Source: JANNVK01 sp031430435 (GTDB lineage Bacteria > Acidobacteriota > Blastocatellia > Pyrinomonadales > Pyrinomonadaceae). Taken from it: a stretch of 64,000 nt of DNA. Positions 26,005 to 35,724 of this stretch are shown in pieces (positions within the stretch are counted from its first letter, which is position 1; every line of letters starts with the position of its first letter). Where the stretch lies: positions 49,647-113,646 of the forward strand of contig JANPBM010000056.1 in assembly GCA_031430435.1 (NCBI GenBank). The letters run 5' to 3'. A program made the position numbers and the translations under genes. The notes beneath the pieces are model-generated. The model ran no database searches. It saw nothing but the letters and a program-made list of their open reading frames with translations, and was not told where the DNA came from.

Positions 26005-26688
26005 ATGAAAAAAATACTATACATTTCAATCGGATTTATGTTTCTCTCGCTATCGATCTTTGCCCAAAGCGTTCCTAAACCCTTTGTAATTAAAACAGAT
26101 AATGGCGTGGGAATAGTTTGCAACAACGGCAACCAATCGTTTGTTTTTGAAATTCCGGGAAACAAAATTCAATCGGCACAAGCCGGCGGAATGCTTTTTG
26201 TTGTTGACGGCAAACTGGTTCAAGTTAATTTCGTTCCGGTTGAATCATTGGCTGATGCGAAAAAACTGGTTAATAATCCGGACACGATTTCCATGCTAAA
26301 ACTGCATCAAGTTTGGGAAATGGATTATCAATCAAAAGAAGTTTTCAAGGAAACAGTAAGTGCTGAAGGAGATTCTGAAGTTAAACTTATGCTTGCAAAT
26401 GGAAAATCTCAAGATTCACTTTTTTGGTATTACAAACGCCCAAAAGATGAAAACGCTGCCTTTATCGGCGATGCTTTTCATTCAACTCAGGTTGGCAATG
26501 TCGTTGCAATTGTAGGCACTTCGCTTGAGCCTAATGATGACATTTCGAAACGAAAAGAGTATTTGGTCAAAGTTTTGTCGAGCTTGGTTTTACTAGATAA
26601 GGAAATAAATCCAAACGTTTCAAAACCAAAAGCTGAGGTAAAACCAAAAATAAAAACACCCGTTAAGCGTAAAGCCAGACGGAACTAA
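26005..26688 (+). CDS. Secreted protein of unknown function
   Basis: 227 residues. A clear signal peptide (KKILYISIGFMFLSLSIFAQ) is followed by a beta-rich body and a basic C-terminal tail (KPKAEVKPKIKTPVKRKARRN). I do not recognise a family. The central part alternates short strands and helices around WEMDYQSKEVF and SLFWYYKRPKDE. It belongs to a run of small envelope genes between 25.3 and 28.3 kb. Confidence 0.6.
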   Translation: MKKILYISIGFMFLSLSIFAQSVPKPFVIKTDNGVGIVCNNGNQSFVFEIPGNKIQSAQAGGMLFVVDGKLVQVNFVPVESLADAKKLVNNPDTISMLKLHQVWEMDYQSKEVFKETVSAEGDSEVKLMLANGKSQDSLFWYYKRPKDENAAFIGDAFHSTQVGNVVAIVGTSLEPNDDISKRKEYLVKVLSSLVLLDKEINPNVSKPKAEVKPKIKTPVKRKARRN

Positions 26689-26706
26689 AATAGTCCAATC
26701 AAAATC

Positions 26707-26955
26707 ATGACTTTATTACATCTGCTCGGACAAGCAATTTTAGGCTTCGGAATTGGAGCAATCGCTAAATTTTTGATTTTTACCAATAATTCAAATGATT
26801 GGATTATCCACGGTTTAATCGGCACATTTGGTGCAATTGGTGGAACAAAACTCGCCCGAATGATTTTCGGTGTGGAGAATAATAAAGCCGGATGGATTCT
26901 AGCGTTTGCGAGTTCAATCATAATCATGGCAATTTTTTACTTTGCCAAAAAATAA
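26707..26955 (+). CDS. Small GlsB/YeaQ/YmgE-like membrane protein
   Basis: 82 residues with three hydrophobic segments. It has the Gly-rich GFGIGAIAKFL and GLIGTFGAIGGTKLA motifs typical of the 'transglycosylase-associated' small membrane protein family, often induced by stress. Its first 14 codons have a degraded copy at 25922. It ends 4 bases before the next gene. Confidence 0.75.
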   Translation: MTLLHLLGQAILGFGIGAIAKFLIFTNNSNDWIIHGLIGTFGAIGGTKLARMIFGVENNKAGWILAFASSIIIMAIFYFAKK

Positions 26956-26959
26956 ACAA

Positions 26960-28096
26960 ATGAAAAAATTATCAATCAAATTTATCGTAATTTTCTCACT
27001 CGCCTGTGTGAGCGTTTTCGCACAATCAACCGACGATTTGGTTGATCGTGCTTTCGATTTATCAACAAGTGGAAAAAACGCCGATGCTTTGAAAATTTGT
27101 CGCGATATTTTGAATAAAACTCCGAATCATTCGGGAGCAAACTATGTGTGCGGATTGGCGAGTTTTAATCAAAACAATTACGCTGAAGCCGAAAAATATG
27201 CGGAAGCCGGTTCTAAAAATCTTTCATCCGGAGGACTTTTTGCTAATTTGCAAATTTTGAAGGCAAAGGTTTACATTGCGACCAATCGAAACTCTGAAGC
27301 ACTTGCGATTGCCGACGATTTAATTTTGTCCGTCAAAAAAGTTTACGAGGCATATCCAAACGCCTTGCAAATTAGTATCAATTTGCGGTTAATGATGTCA
27401 GAACCGGCGGAATTATTGCTCGCAAAACTGCATTGGAACGATTTGATTAATCTGCATCCCGAATTTGCGAACCAAGAGCCATACGCTTCGTTTAAGGTTA
27501 AGTTGGATGACAAAACCAAAAATCTGCCCGCAAATACGAAAGCCGCGAACGAACGATACAGCCCGAAATTGCTGAGCGTGCTTGCCGAAATCCAAGCGGG
27601 TTTAGACGAAGTTTCTGCTGCCGTTAAGGGGTTCAACGCAAAACCGACGGAAGAATCCTTAAAGCAAATTAGCACTGTAAAATGGAAAGTTCTTGAAATG
27701 GCTGATAAAACCGCCGAATACAAAATTCTTGAAGATAACCGAATGAAACGTGTTGGTTTTACCTTGCAAGATGTAAAGCAAATGCAAGAACAGTTCGGCA
27801 GCGATTTAGCCGATCAAAAAGTTATCAAAGCCGAAGCCGATTTATCCGACGCACAAGATATTTATCGAACCTACGAAAAGTGTGAAAAATGCGATAAAGC
27901 AACGAAATTGAGGATACTTGGTGCATCAAAAACTGCCTTTAACTCGGCGAATAAGTCATTTGCAGACGCAACAAAAACGATAGATAAATATAACGCATTC
28001 CTATTGCGAACGACCGTTCAAAAATCGACCGAAGCAATCAAGCAAGCAATTGCTAAAATTGATGAAGATTCACGCAAACTTAAAGAATCGAAATAA
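26960..28096 (+). CDS. Secreted TPR-like protein
   Basis: 378 residues from ATG 26960; an upstream extension would lie inside the previous gene. A signal peptide (LSIKFIVIFSLACVSVFAQ) is followed by tetratricopeptide-like helices (residues about 25-110, with GKNADALKICRDIL and NNYAEAEKYAEAG). A long helical, partly coiled-coil C-terminal half contains a CEKCDK pair. Probably a periplasmic scaffold; partner unknown. Confidence 0.7.
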   Translation: MKKLSIKFIVIFSLACVSVFAQSTDDLVDRAFDLSTSGKNADALKICRDILNKTPNHSGANYVCGLASFNQNNYAEAEKYAEAGSKNLSSGGLFANLQILKAKVYIATNRNSEALAIADDLILSVKKVYEAYPNALQISINLRLMMSEPAELLLAKLHWNDLINLHPEFANQEPYASFKVKLDDKTKNLPANTKAANERYSPKLLSVLAEIQAGLDEVSAAVKGFNAKPTEESLKQISTVKWKVLEMADKTAEYKILEDNRMKRVGFTLQDVKQMQEQFGSDLADQKVIKAEADLSDAQDIYRTYEKCEKCDKATKLRILGASKTAFNSANKSFADATKTIDKYNAFLLRTTVQKSTEAIKQAIAKIDEDSRKLKESK

Positions 28097-28102
28097 CTGA
28101 AT

Positions 28103-28339
28103 ATGAAAATATTATCAATCAAATTTATCGTAATTTTCTCGCTCGTGTGCGTGAGTGTTTTCGCCCAAACGAACAATAAATCAGCCGAGCAAGCAGGGAA
28201 GTTTTTAATGAAGGTAAGGGGGAAATTGCGTTTATGTGAAGGCGTAGATGTAATAAGCGATTTTCATTTTTATAAAAATAATTTCACCACAGAGTTCACG
28301 GAGAATTTTTCAGCCAAAAACTCCGTGTCTCCGGGGTGA
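28103..28339 (+). pseudogene. Truncated paralogue of the secreted TPR protein, ended by an inverted-repeat element
   Basis: 78 codons. The signal peptide is nearly the same as in the preceding gene (ILSIKFIVIFSLVCVSVFAQ), and the match stops after it. The last 19 codons and the stop come from the repeat at 28283-28340. Most likely a partial copy of the neighbour that was cut short; if translated, it would export a peptide of about 55 residues. Confidence 0.6.
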
Positions 28340-28340
28340 A
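28283..28340. repeat. REP/MITE-like inverted repeat, TTCACCAC type
   Basis: TTCACCACAGAGTTCACGGAG (28283-28303) and CTCCGTGTCTCCGGGGTGAA (28321-28340) are imperfect inverted copies separated by 17 bases. Related ends occur around the DUF7336 gene at 40.35-40.66 kb. Repeats of the 'CACCACAGAGACACGGAG' kind are known to be scattered in many bacterial genomes. Confidence 0.75.
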
Positions 28341-28346
28341 AATTTC

Positions 28347-29744
28347 CTACTTTGAAACCTCAATTTCCAAACTTTTCTTTGCCGTTGCCAACGCTTCAAA
28401 AACTCGTTCGGGTGAAGTTCCGCCGATTTGGTTTTTGCTTGCCAAAGTTTGTTCAAGGCTTAATGCGGTAAAAACATCATCGTCGATTACGTCGGAGAAT
28501 TTTTCCAGTTCAAACAAGTTAAGTTCATTTATTTCAACATTTCGGCTGCCGGCGTGAAGCACAACTTTCCCGACCGTATCGTGTGCCGTGCGAAACGGAA
28601 CGCCTTTGTTGACCAAATAATCGGCTAATTCGGTCGCGTTCAGATAGCCTTTGGTCGCGGCAATTTTAGTTTTTTCTTCGTTTACTTTGACATTTTTCAA
28701 GACGATTTCCGCCACCTTGAGCGATAGTTTTACCGTGTCAACCGTATCAAAAACCGCTTCTTTGTCTTCTTGCATATCTTTGTTATATGCCATCGGCAAA
28801 CCCTTAAGTGTTGCCAGCAAAGCAGTTTGATGACCGAAAATGCGTCCGGCTTTTCCGCGCAAAAGTTCCAAAGCATCAGGATTTTTCTTCTGCGGCATGA
28901 TCGAAGAACCTGTCGAAATCGCGTCGGAAAGTTCGATAAAATTAAATTCGTTGGTCGCGTAAATTATCAAATCTTCGGACAAACGCGAAAGATGAACCAT
29001 TATCAGCGAACACGCTCCGACAAATTCGACGGCAAAATCACGGTCGGAAACCGCGTCCAAACTATTCGCCGTAATTCCTTCAAAACCGAGCGTTTTTGCC
29101 AACTCTTCGCGGTCAATTTCGTAACTTGTTCCGGCAAGCGCCGCCGAACCTGCCGGCAGAATATTTGTTCGTCGCCAAACTTCGTCAAGCCGTTCGCGGT
29201 CGCGCGAAAACATCTCGAAATACGCCAAACACCAATGCGCAAAAAGAATCGGTTGAGCTTTTTGCAGATGCGTGTAGCCGACAAAAACCGCGTCTTTGTG
29301 GCGTTCTGCCAAATCAACCAAACCTTGCTGAACTTTTCGCGTAACTTCTGATATTTCAAGGATTTCTTCGCATAACCAAAGCCGAAAAGCGGTGGCAACT
29401 TGGTCATTTCGGCTTCTGCCGGTGTGTAATTTCCTGCCCGTATCGCCGATTAGTTGGACGAGATTTGCTTCGATAAACGAATGAACGTCTTCGTGGTTTG
29501 AATCAAAATAGTTTTTGTCGAAATTGGCGCGTTTGGCGATTGTCAGCAAGCCGTTTTTTATCTTTTCGGATTCCGAACCGGTTAAAATTCCGGCGTTGAA
29601 AAGCTGTCCGGCGTGGGCGATGCTTGCCCGAATGTCGGCGTGAAACAAACGTTTGTCAAAGCGAAAAGAATCATTGAATTCGGCAAAGGTTTCATCGGGT
29701 TTTTCGGTGAAACGTCCGCCCCAGAGATTGGCTGATTTGGTCAT
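28347..29744 (-). CDS. argH: Argininosuccinate lyase
   Basis: Splits argininosuccinate into arginine and fumarate, the last step of arginine synthesis. 465 residues of the fumarase/aspartase superfamily. N-terminal LWGGRFTEKPDE, HTGRSRNDQVATAF, VGYTHLQKAQP and the catalytic-Ser loop GSSIMPQKKNPD are all intact. argG, argR and argC lie 9-12 kb away on the other strand, separated by the giant surface protein and collar module. Confidence 0.96.
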   Translation of the reverse strand: MTKSANLWGGRFTEKPDETFAEFNDSFRFDKRLFHADIRASIAHAGQLFNAGILTGSESEKIKNGLLTIAKRANFDKNYFDSNHEDVHSFIEANLVQLIGDTGRKLHTGRSRNDQVATAFRLWLCEEILEISEVTRKVQQGLVDLAERHKDAVFVGYTHLQKAQPILFAHWCLAYFEMFSRDRERLDEVWRRTNILPAGSAALAGTSYEIDREELAKTLGFEGITANSLDAVSDRDFAVEFVGACSLIMVHLSRLSEDLIIYATNEFNFIELSDAISTGSSIMPQKKNPDALELLRGKAGRIFGHQTALLATLKGLPMAYNKDMQEDKEAVFDTVDTVKLSLKVAEIVLKNVKVNEEKTKIAATKGYLNATELADYLVNKGVPFRTAHDTVGKVVLHAGSRNVEINELNLFELEKFSDVIDDDVFTALSLEQTLASKNQIGGTSPERVFEALATAKKSLEIEVSK

Positions 29745-29773
29745 ACCTGAATTTTACGACTTACCTCGATAAT

Positions 29774-29812
29774 AAACAAAAAAAGAGCCGCAAAATTTTC
29801 AGTTTGCGACTC
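29774..29812 (-). terminator. Terminator of the giant surface protein gene
   Basis: Minus strand: GAGTCGCAAA pairs with TTTGCGGCTC (one mismatch; 29803-29812 and 29785-29794), followed by TTTTTTT. It is 28 bases after the stop. Confidence 0.8.
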
Positions 29813-29840
29813 ATCAGGTAACATTCCGTCGAATAGAATG

Positions 29841-32800
29841 TTATGGCAGAGCAGTAAAATCTTCGTTACCGAGATTTTCCTGCAAACTTATGAATCTGGT
29901 CGATTGCTTAAATTCGTAAAGTTTTGAACTGACCGACAAAACGTAATCGCTTCCCGTCGGCAAATCCGCAAATCTGTAATAGCCGAAAGGATTGGTTATG
30001 GCATAACGGATTTGACCGTTTGTGTCCGTAATTGTAACTCTCGCGCGATTTATGCCGCGTCCGCCGGCGGTCAAAACTCGTCCGTTAATTGTCGCTGTGG
30101 CGGCAGTCGGAACTAATTGGGCAAATGTCCAATCCGAAAAAGTCGATATATTTTTGATAAGAATCGTATTTGCCGCCGTATCGATGACCACACTCGGCGG
30201 ATTGTGGGCGAATACCTGGCTGATAACGCCGCCGTTGATTCTAACCATTTTGAACAAATTTTCGTTTGCTCCGATAACATCGGGTTGCAGATAATTAAAG
30301 GTCAAATCAGTTGTAATCCCCGACCCTGAAAGCGTCCAAAAGCGGGCAATCGCATTAGCCGGACTATGTACGTTCGGATGAACCGTTTGTTTCGCGTCGA
30401 TTGTCAAACTTCCGGTTCCCGCCGTAACATTTGCAACAACAGGAGAATATCCGTTTGCCGTGCCGACCGCAAAAGTGAAACTTCCCAAACCGGTAAATGT
30501 TTTCGTCGCTTTGCCCAAAATATGTCCGCTCGTGCGTGAAACACTTGACGAACCGCCCATTGTCAAAGTATTTGCACCCATCGAAACATTTCCGCTCGTT
30601 AAAGTTAAAATTCCGTTGACCGTTCCGTTTTGGCTGAATGTAATTCCGGTTGCGTTATTTACCTGTAAATCGTTGAATGTTGTCGCAACTGTTCCGCCGA
30701 CTGTTTGAGCCGCCGTTCCGTTCAAGACGACTTTTCCGCCGACCGACGGACTTTCGGGAACAAGACTTGTAAATGTTCCGTTGTTTGTAAATGCTCCGCC
30801 GATATTCAATATATTTCCGCTTAAAGCAAGCGTTGTGCTTGTTCCGATTGTAACGTTGCCGTTTGCCGTAACTGTCCCGCTCGCCGTTTTTGTTCCGCCG
30901 TTTGAAGTAGAAAGATTATTAAACGTAAAAGCCGGAACAGTTTGAGCCGCCGAGCCGTTGAAATCAAACGTATTTCCGGTAATTGTGTGTCCGGTTGCAG
31001 TTCCCGGCGTAAATACGGTTTGTACTCCGACCACACCGCTCGGCAAAATTTTGTTGAAATTGCTGAACGTTAAATTACCGTAATTTGCGGCGATAACATT
31101 TTGTCCGTTGGAACCTTGATTATAATTTACCGTTCCGGTTGCCGCACTCGAAAACGCTCCCGCAGTTTGTGTAACATTGCTGTTCAAAGTCAGCGTGTTT
31201 GTGCCGACCGCAAGCGTTCCGTTGGTCAGTAATAAAGTTGAATTAACCGTAGTGTTTCCGCTCATCGTTGCTCCGGCGGCATTATTTAAACCAAGTCTGC
31301 CGAAAGTTATCGGGCTTATAACCTGAGCCGCCGCACCAACATAATCAACCAACAAATTGGTTAAAGTTTTGTTGGTAATTGTGTATTGGCTCGAAAAATC
31401 TGCGGTTGCGGCTGTCCGTGTAACTTGTGCGGTTCCGCCTCCGGTCAATGTTCCCGCACCGCTGACAATTGCGGCGGCGGACGGGTTTAATCTGGCATTG
31501 GCATTAATATCTAATGTTCCGCTGACGACAACGCCGTTAATTACCGAAAGTTGAGCCGTTGTATTGGCATCGGTCAAATTATTAAATGTCGGAACACTGC
31601 CGCCGTAAATTTGCTGCGCCGCCGTTCCGTTAAAGTTGACGGTGCTTGTTCCCGGCGTGAAATTTCCGCTTGAAAATTGGAAATCTTCGCCAAGGTTAAT
31701 TAGGCTTGAACCTGCGACCAGCGTTCCGCCCGCAATGCTCAATTCGCCCGGAATTGTAACTGTACCGCTGAAATTGGTTGTTCCGCCGGTCAGACGAACT
31801 TCCGCCGCATTAGCAGGAAAAGTATTTGCGCTAAAGGTTACGCCGTTGACATTTACCGTTCCGCCGGAAACAAATAACCCGCCGCCTTGCACGTCGGCAT
31901 CATTTCCTGAAATAGCAGATGAATTCAAAGTCAGCGTTCCGTTTGAATGATGGATTGCTCCGCCGTTTTCGGTTGTTGTTGCTCCGTTTCCGTTATTGCT
32001 GAATGAAACTGTTGAAGCAATAGTTGTAGCTCCGCCGGTATTATTGTGATAAAGTCCGCCGCCGTCGCCGCTCGCGTTATTATCTGCATCAGCATCATTT
32101 GCCGAAAATGTTGCTCTGGTCAGAGTTCCCGTTGAACCTCCGGTCAGCGAAATTCCGCCGCCGTGAACATTGGCGTTATTTTCGTCAACAGTTACATTAG
32201 TTGTTGAACCAACAGTCAAAGTGCTTGGGTTTCCGGTATTAAAATTTGTTCCATTTAGAAAAACTGCACCGCCTTCACCTGATCCGGTTGTTCTGGTAGC
32301 GTTGTTTCCGACAATTGAACCATTATCAACATTGATTGCAGTAACATTGGTGGCACTTGCACCTGCCCGAAAAGCGTGAGCAATTCCGCCGCCGTTATTG
32401 GCTCTGTTTGGCGAAGCAACTGTACCGACTGAGCAGTTTGTAACATTCAAAGTTCCTCTGTCGCGGAAAATCGCCCCGCCGTCACCGCCGCCGCTAGTAT
32501 CACTATTAGCGTTATTTCCGGTAAGCGTTATACCGCTGAGTGTCATAAATCTGCTTGCGCCGACTGTACCAATATCACCCCAAACCGCACCGCCGTCATC
32601 ACGCGATGTATTGCCGCTCATTGTTCCGTTTGAGACAGTTACCGCACCATTAACAAAAGCAATTCCGCCGCCGTCATCTTGGCTGATATTATTTGTAAAG
32701 TTTGTATTTGAAATCGTTGCCGTATTTGTGTTTGGCGTGCCGTAAATTGCACCGCCGTCAACATCGGTAGTCGCCGTACCAAAAATATTGCCGGTTCTGG

Positions 32801-35012
32801 CTTCATTTGCGGTAAATACTGATGCAGAAACGCTTAAGGTTGCAGGTGACGATGCCGCAAATTGCAATGCACCGCCCGGACCTGCTTTTCCGATATTCGT
32901 CGTACTCGTTACCGATGAATACGAAATTGACGCAAATTGATTGAAAACTCCGCCTGTATTGTGATCGGCTTGGTTATTGTTGATGGTAACACTCGTCAAG
33001 TTTAATGCACCGGCTGTTCCCGGTCCGTTGCCGTCCAACCGAATTGCACCGCCGCGGGCAAAGTTTCCCCAATTGTTCCCGGCACCGCAGTTGACGACAT
33101 CACAGTTTTCGCGGACATTACCGTTTTGAATCGTTAAATTCGACATTGTAACTTGAATTGCGGTTGCTCCGCCGAATCCGCCGCCGAAAATTCCGTCGAA
33201 TCCGATATCAAAAACGCGGTCTGTCGTGTTGGTTATCGGTGCAGATGCCGCAAACGTTCCGCCTGCGATTGTATTTCCGCCTGCCGCACCTGTGATAGTT
33301 AGATTATTGACATTTGAAGCTAACGGTGCAGTGCAAGTATCAAAGGCGGGATTGGCGACGACGCAAGTAATATCTAAATCTCCGCCTGCTTCCGTATTGA
33401 ACGGCGTGTTGAAATCGTTGTCGGGACTTCCGGTTGAAAGCGTGATGTTTAAGCCGGAATTGATGGTGATTGAATCTGATCCCGCTAATTTGTTTGCTTC
33501 CATAATCGCGGCTCGAAGTGTGCAGACTGCACCTGCTGTCGCACAAACTCCGTTGCCCGGATTTGCATCGACCGCATCACCTGCGTTATTGACCGTAAAT
33601 GATGCTTGCGGTGCGGAAACAATCGCCGATGCTTCGGCTTTTCCGCTTTGCAAAACCAATAAATCTTTCTCGCTGTCAAAGTTAAAACGTCCTGTAATTG
33701 CCACAATCGGTGAATTTTCCAAACTGAATTTAACCGATTGACGTTTGCCGATATATGAAGCTTTTTCGCCTGATGCCGATTCGGCAACCGCCATCGGCAT
33801 CACGTTAATTTGATTGTTGTCTGAATCTAAAATAATTAAATCTTCGCCGGAATTGCTCAATCTTCCGCTCGTTAAAATTGCGTTTGATGAAACGGAACGG
33901 CTCGGCACTCCGCCAAAAAATTGATCGTATTCATTCCATGTTTGATTATCCGCTTCATCTGATTTCACGGGTTCAAGCAAATCTTCTTTGCTCAACTGAT
34001 TCAAGATCCGTTGCGGAATAGCGTAGCCTTTCGATTTATAATCGCGGACTTGGCTTGCCGTTTGTTCGTGTTTCGTAACAGGTCGCGTATCCAAATCGCC
34101 GCGTGAAATTATGTGAATTGTTCCGGCTTCGTCCAACGTCGCAATTTCCGAGCGGAATTCGCGGTCAGGCACAAAATCGCCGACAATTAAAGATTTAGCC
34201 GAGAAATTTTGCGGTAAATCAACAACTTCGTTCTTATCATCGCTGCCCGAAATTATCGAAATTTGATTGCCGTTTCCGACCGCAATATCCGTAAATGTGT
34301 TCGCGTCCAATTGTCCGACGGCGATTGATTCAACGTTGTTCGCCAACGAAATGCGGCTTGGTTCACGGCTCAAAATATCGCCTAAACCTTGATAAATAAG
34401 TAATTCGTTTCCGACACCGACAATCACATCAGGCAAACCGTCAAGCCGATTTACGTCACCTGCAATCATCACCGAAACATTTCCGCCGACAAAAATTTCG
34501 TGTGGCTCGGAAAAATTTCCTTTGCCGTCGCCGGTCAATAAAACAAGTTCGTTTGCGTTGCGTGAAGCCGCAATTACATCGATATTTCCGTCGCGTGTAA
34601 AATCGCCGACTTGCACAAAATCCGCTGAAATCGGTAAACCGAACGAGTGAGTCTCGCTTTCAAACGGCGAAATATACCGCAAATCTCTGATTGCTTCCCA
34701 AGCTGACTGAGTTTTCGGCGCAAACGCATTGATGTCGCCGCGTTGAATTGAAACGGAATCGCTTTTGCCGATAATTAAATCGTTGATGCCGTCCGAATCT
34801 ATGTCTGCGACAACTGCCGACAACGGATTTCCGTTCGCAAATTTGCCGTCGGAAATTGTCGGGACATCAAAAGTTCCGTTCAGTTTAAGCGAACTGTCAC
34901 CTTGCGGTTTGCTTTTCAACAAATCTTGGGCATTTACCGAACCGAAAGAAAAAACCGCGATTGTTAAGTAAAATAAAATGTTACGAGTCGAAAATTTGGA
35001 AATCTGTTTCAT
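29841..35012 (-). CDS. Giant secreted surface protein: FG-GAP repeats, CSLREA domain, beta-helix, carboxypeptidase-regulatory domain
   Basis: 1723 residues. Signal peptide (about 1-29), then FG-GAP/VCBS-like repeats (about 50-460; DIDSDGINDLIIG, DFTRDGNIDVIAAS, DVNRLDGLPDVIVG). A CSLREA-type segment (FTVNNAGDAVDANPGNG then CTLRAAIMEAN) introduces a long Gly/Asn/Thr-rich right-handed beta-helix (about 470-1600) with many DGGGI/GGAIF turns. The C-terminus is a carboxypeptidase-regulatory-like domain (TINGRVLTAGGRGINRARV to YRFADLPTGSDYVL). Likely a cell-surface or matrix protein for adhesion or glycan contact. It follows the collar genes on the same strand but after a hairpin terminator. AAAAAGGAG precedes the start. 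Confidence 0.85.
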   Translation of the reverse strand: MKQISKFSTRNILFYLTIAVFSFGSVNAQDLLKSKPQGDSSLKLNGTFDVPTISDGKFANGNPLSAVVADIDSDGINDLIIGKSDSVSIQRGDINAFAPKTQSAWEAIRDLRYISPFESETHSFGLPISADFVQVGDFTRDGNIDVIAASRNANELVLLTGDGKGNFSEPHEIFVGGNVSVMIAGDVNRLDGLPDVIVGVGNELLIYQGLGDILSREPSRISLANNVESIAVGQLDANTFTDIAVGNGNQISIISGSDDKNEVVDLPQNFSAKSLIVGDFVPDREFRSEIATLDEAGTIHIISRGDLDTRPVTKHEQTASQVRDYKSKGYAIPQRILNQLSKEDLLEPVKSDEADNQTWNEYDQFFGGVPSRSVSSNAILTSGRLSNSGEDLIILDSDNNQINVMPMAVAESASGEKASYIGKRQSVKFSLENSPIVAITGRFNFDSEKDLLVLQSGKAEASAIVSAPQASFTVNNAGDAVDANPGNGVCATAGAVCTLRAAIMEANKLAGSDSITINSGLNITLSTGSPDNDFNTPFNTEAGGDLDITCVVANPAFDTCTAPLASNVNNLTITGAAGGNTIAGGTFAASAPITNTTDRVFDIGFDGIFGGGFGGATAIQVTMSNLTIQNGNVRENCDVVNCGAGNNWGNFARGGAIRLDGNGPGTAGALNLTSVTINNNQADHNTGGVFNQFASISYSSVTSTTNIGKAGPGGALQFAASSPATLSVSASVFTANEARTGNIFGTATTDVDGGAIYGTPNTNTATISNTNFTNNISQDDGGGIAFVNGAVTVSNGTMSGNTSRDDGGAVWGDIGTVGASRFMTLSGITLTGNNANSDTSGGGDGGAIFRDRGTLNVTNCSVGTVASPNRANNGGGIAHAFRAGASATNVTAINVDNGSIVGNNATRTTGSGEGGAVFLNGTNFNTGNPSTLTVGSTTNVTVDENNANVHGGGISLTGGSTGTLTRATFSANDADADNNASGDGGGLYHNNTGGATTIASTVSFSNNGNGATTTENGGAIHHSNGTLTLNSSAISGNDADVQGGGLFVSGGTVNVNGVTFSANTFPANAAEVRLTGGTTNFSGTVTIPGELSIAGGTLVAGSSLINLGEDFQFSSGNFTPGTSTVNFNGTAAQQIYGGSVPTFNNLTDANTTAQLSVINGVVVSGTLDINANARLNPSAAAIVSGAGTLTGGGTAQVTRTAATADFSSQYTITNKTLTNLLVDYVGAAAQVISPITFGRLGLNNAAGATMSGNTTVNSTLLLTNGTLAVGTNTLTLNSNVTQTAGAFSSAATGTVNYNQGSNGQNVIAANYGNLTFSNFNKILPSGVVGVQTVFTPGTATGHTITGNTFDFNGSAAQTVPAFTFNNLSTSNGGTKTASGTVTANGNVTIGTSTTLALSGNILNIGGAFTNNGTFTSLVPESPSVGGKVVLNGTAAQTVGGTVATTFNDLQVNNATGITFSQNGTVNGILTLTSGNVSMGANTLTMGGSSSVSRTSGHILGKATKTFTGLGSFTFAVGTANGYSPVVANVTAGTGSLTIDAKQTVHPNVHSPANAIARFWTLSGSGITTDLTFNYLQPDVIGANENLFKMVRINGGVISQVFAHNPPSVVIDTAANTILIKNISTFSDWTFAQLVPTAATATINGRVLTAGGRGINRARVTITDTNGQIRYAITNPFGYYRFADLPTGSDYVLSVSSKLYEFKQSTRFISLQENLGNEDFTALP

Positions 35013-35123
35013 TGTTTTATAACTCCTTTTTGGGAAACGAGTAAGCGGGGGAAAATACTGTCTCGATTGTTTGAAATACTACTGTTGCTGTTTAGGTAAA
35101 CGAGAATCGGAATAGAAAAGTGT

Positions 35124-35172
35124 CACCAAGACAAAAAGTTTTTGCCTTGATGATAACTTTTTTGCTTTGGTG
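35124..35172 (-). terminator. Hairpin closing the collar-gene operon
   Basis: CACCAAGACAAAAAGTT (35124-35140) and AACTTTTTTGCTTTGGTG (35155-35172) pair with one or two mismatches. The hairpin lies about 10 bases beyond the stop of the last collar gene and before the giant gene. Confidence 0.65.
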
Positions 35173-35182
35173 CCGAAAACAC

Positions 35183-35704
35183 TTAACTTCTCGGCGGAAA
35201 AACGCCTTGCAGAGCGATAATAAAATTCATCGTCAAAAAAGGCATCAAGTTGTTATGCGGTTGGTTTCCGCCGTTTGGCTGAACTGCCGTTGCTCCCATA
35301 CTTGCGGACGCGGTTGCCGTCGGCGAATACGGAAGCGAATTTGAACGTCCAAAACCCAAACCTACCGGCGAAGTTTGCGGCGTTGTCGGTGTCGGTCGCG
35401 CCGTGTAATTATGATTATGAATCGGCATCTCACTTTGTTGTAAAGTTACGTTCTGGCTTCCGCCTGTTTCGCCAATATTACGAAAACTTAATCCCGGACC
35501 TTGCTGATAAAACATCGGGGCAGTTCCTTGAAAATTAGGCAACGCGAAATTTGACTGACCGTTTCCGCCGTAGGTTGTTCCGAGCAAGGAAAAGAGAGCC
35601 GTATTCTGGGCAAGCGGAATAAGTTGACCGTTGCAAAATGCCCAACCTCGCGGGGCAAAATTAAATCCGACTATTCTGATTTCAGCTACAAATGGACTTG
35701 ACAT
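35183..35704 (-). CDS. Phage-tail-collar domain protein (MdpB-like), copy A
   Basis: 173 residues from the ATG at 35704, which has AAAGGAG just upstream; the 20 extra upstream codons fall in the previous gene's end. Tail-collar domain at the N-terminus: FVAEIRIVGFNFAPRGWAF, then NGQLIPL and LLGTTYGGNGQSNFALPN. A Pro/Thr/Ser-rich middle and a conserved NFIIALQGVFPPR end follow. Such 'microcystin-dependent protein' homologues occur in tandem outside prophages. Third in a same-strand run after GNAT, copy C and copy B. No signal peptide is visible. Confidence 0.85.
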   Translation of the reverse strand: MSSPFVAEIRIVGFNFAPRGWAFCNGQLIPLAQNTALFSLLGTTYGGNGQSNFALPNFQGTAPMFYQQGPGLSFRNIGETGGSQNVTLQQSEMPIHNHNYTARPTPTTPQTSPVGLGFGRSNSLPYSPTATASASMGATAVQPNGGNQPHNNLMPFLTMNFIIALQGVFPPRS

Positions 35705-35724
35705 AATATTTTCTCCTTTAAAGT

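Noticed and set aside
30022..33741. Several long plus-strand open frames inside the giant gene
   Set aside because: They are Val/Pro/Ala-rich antisense shadows of the Gly/Asn/Thr repeat coding, without ribosome sites or recognisable domains.
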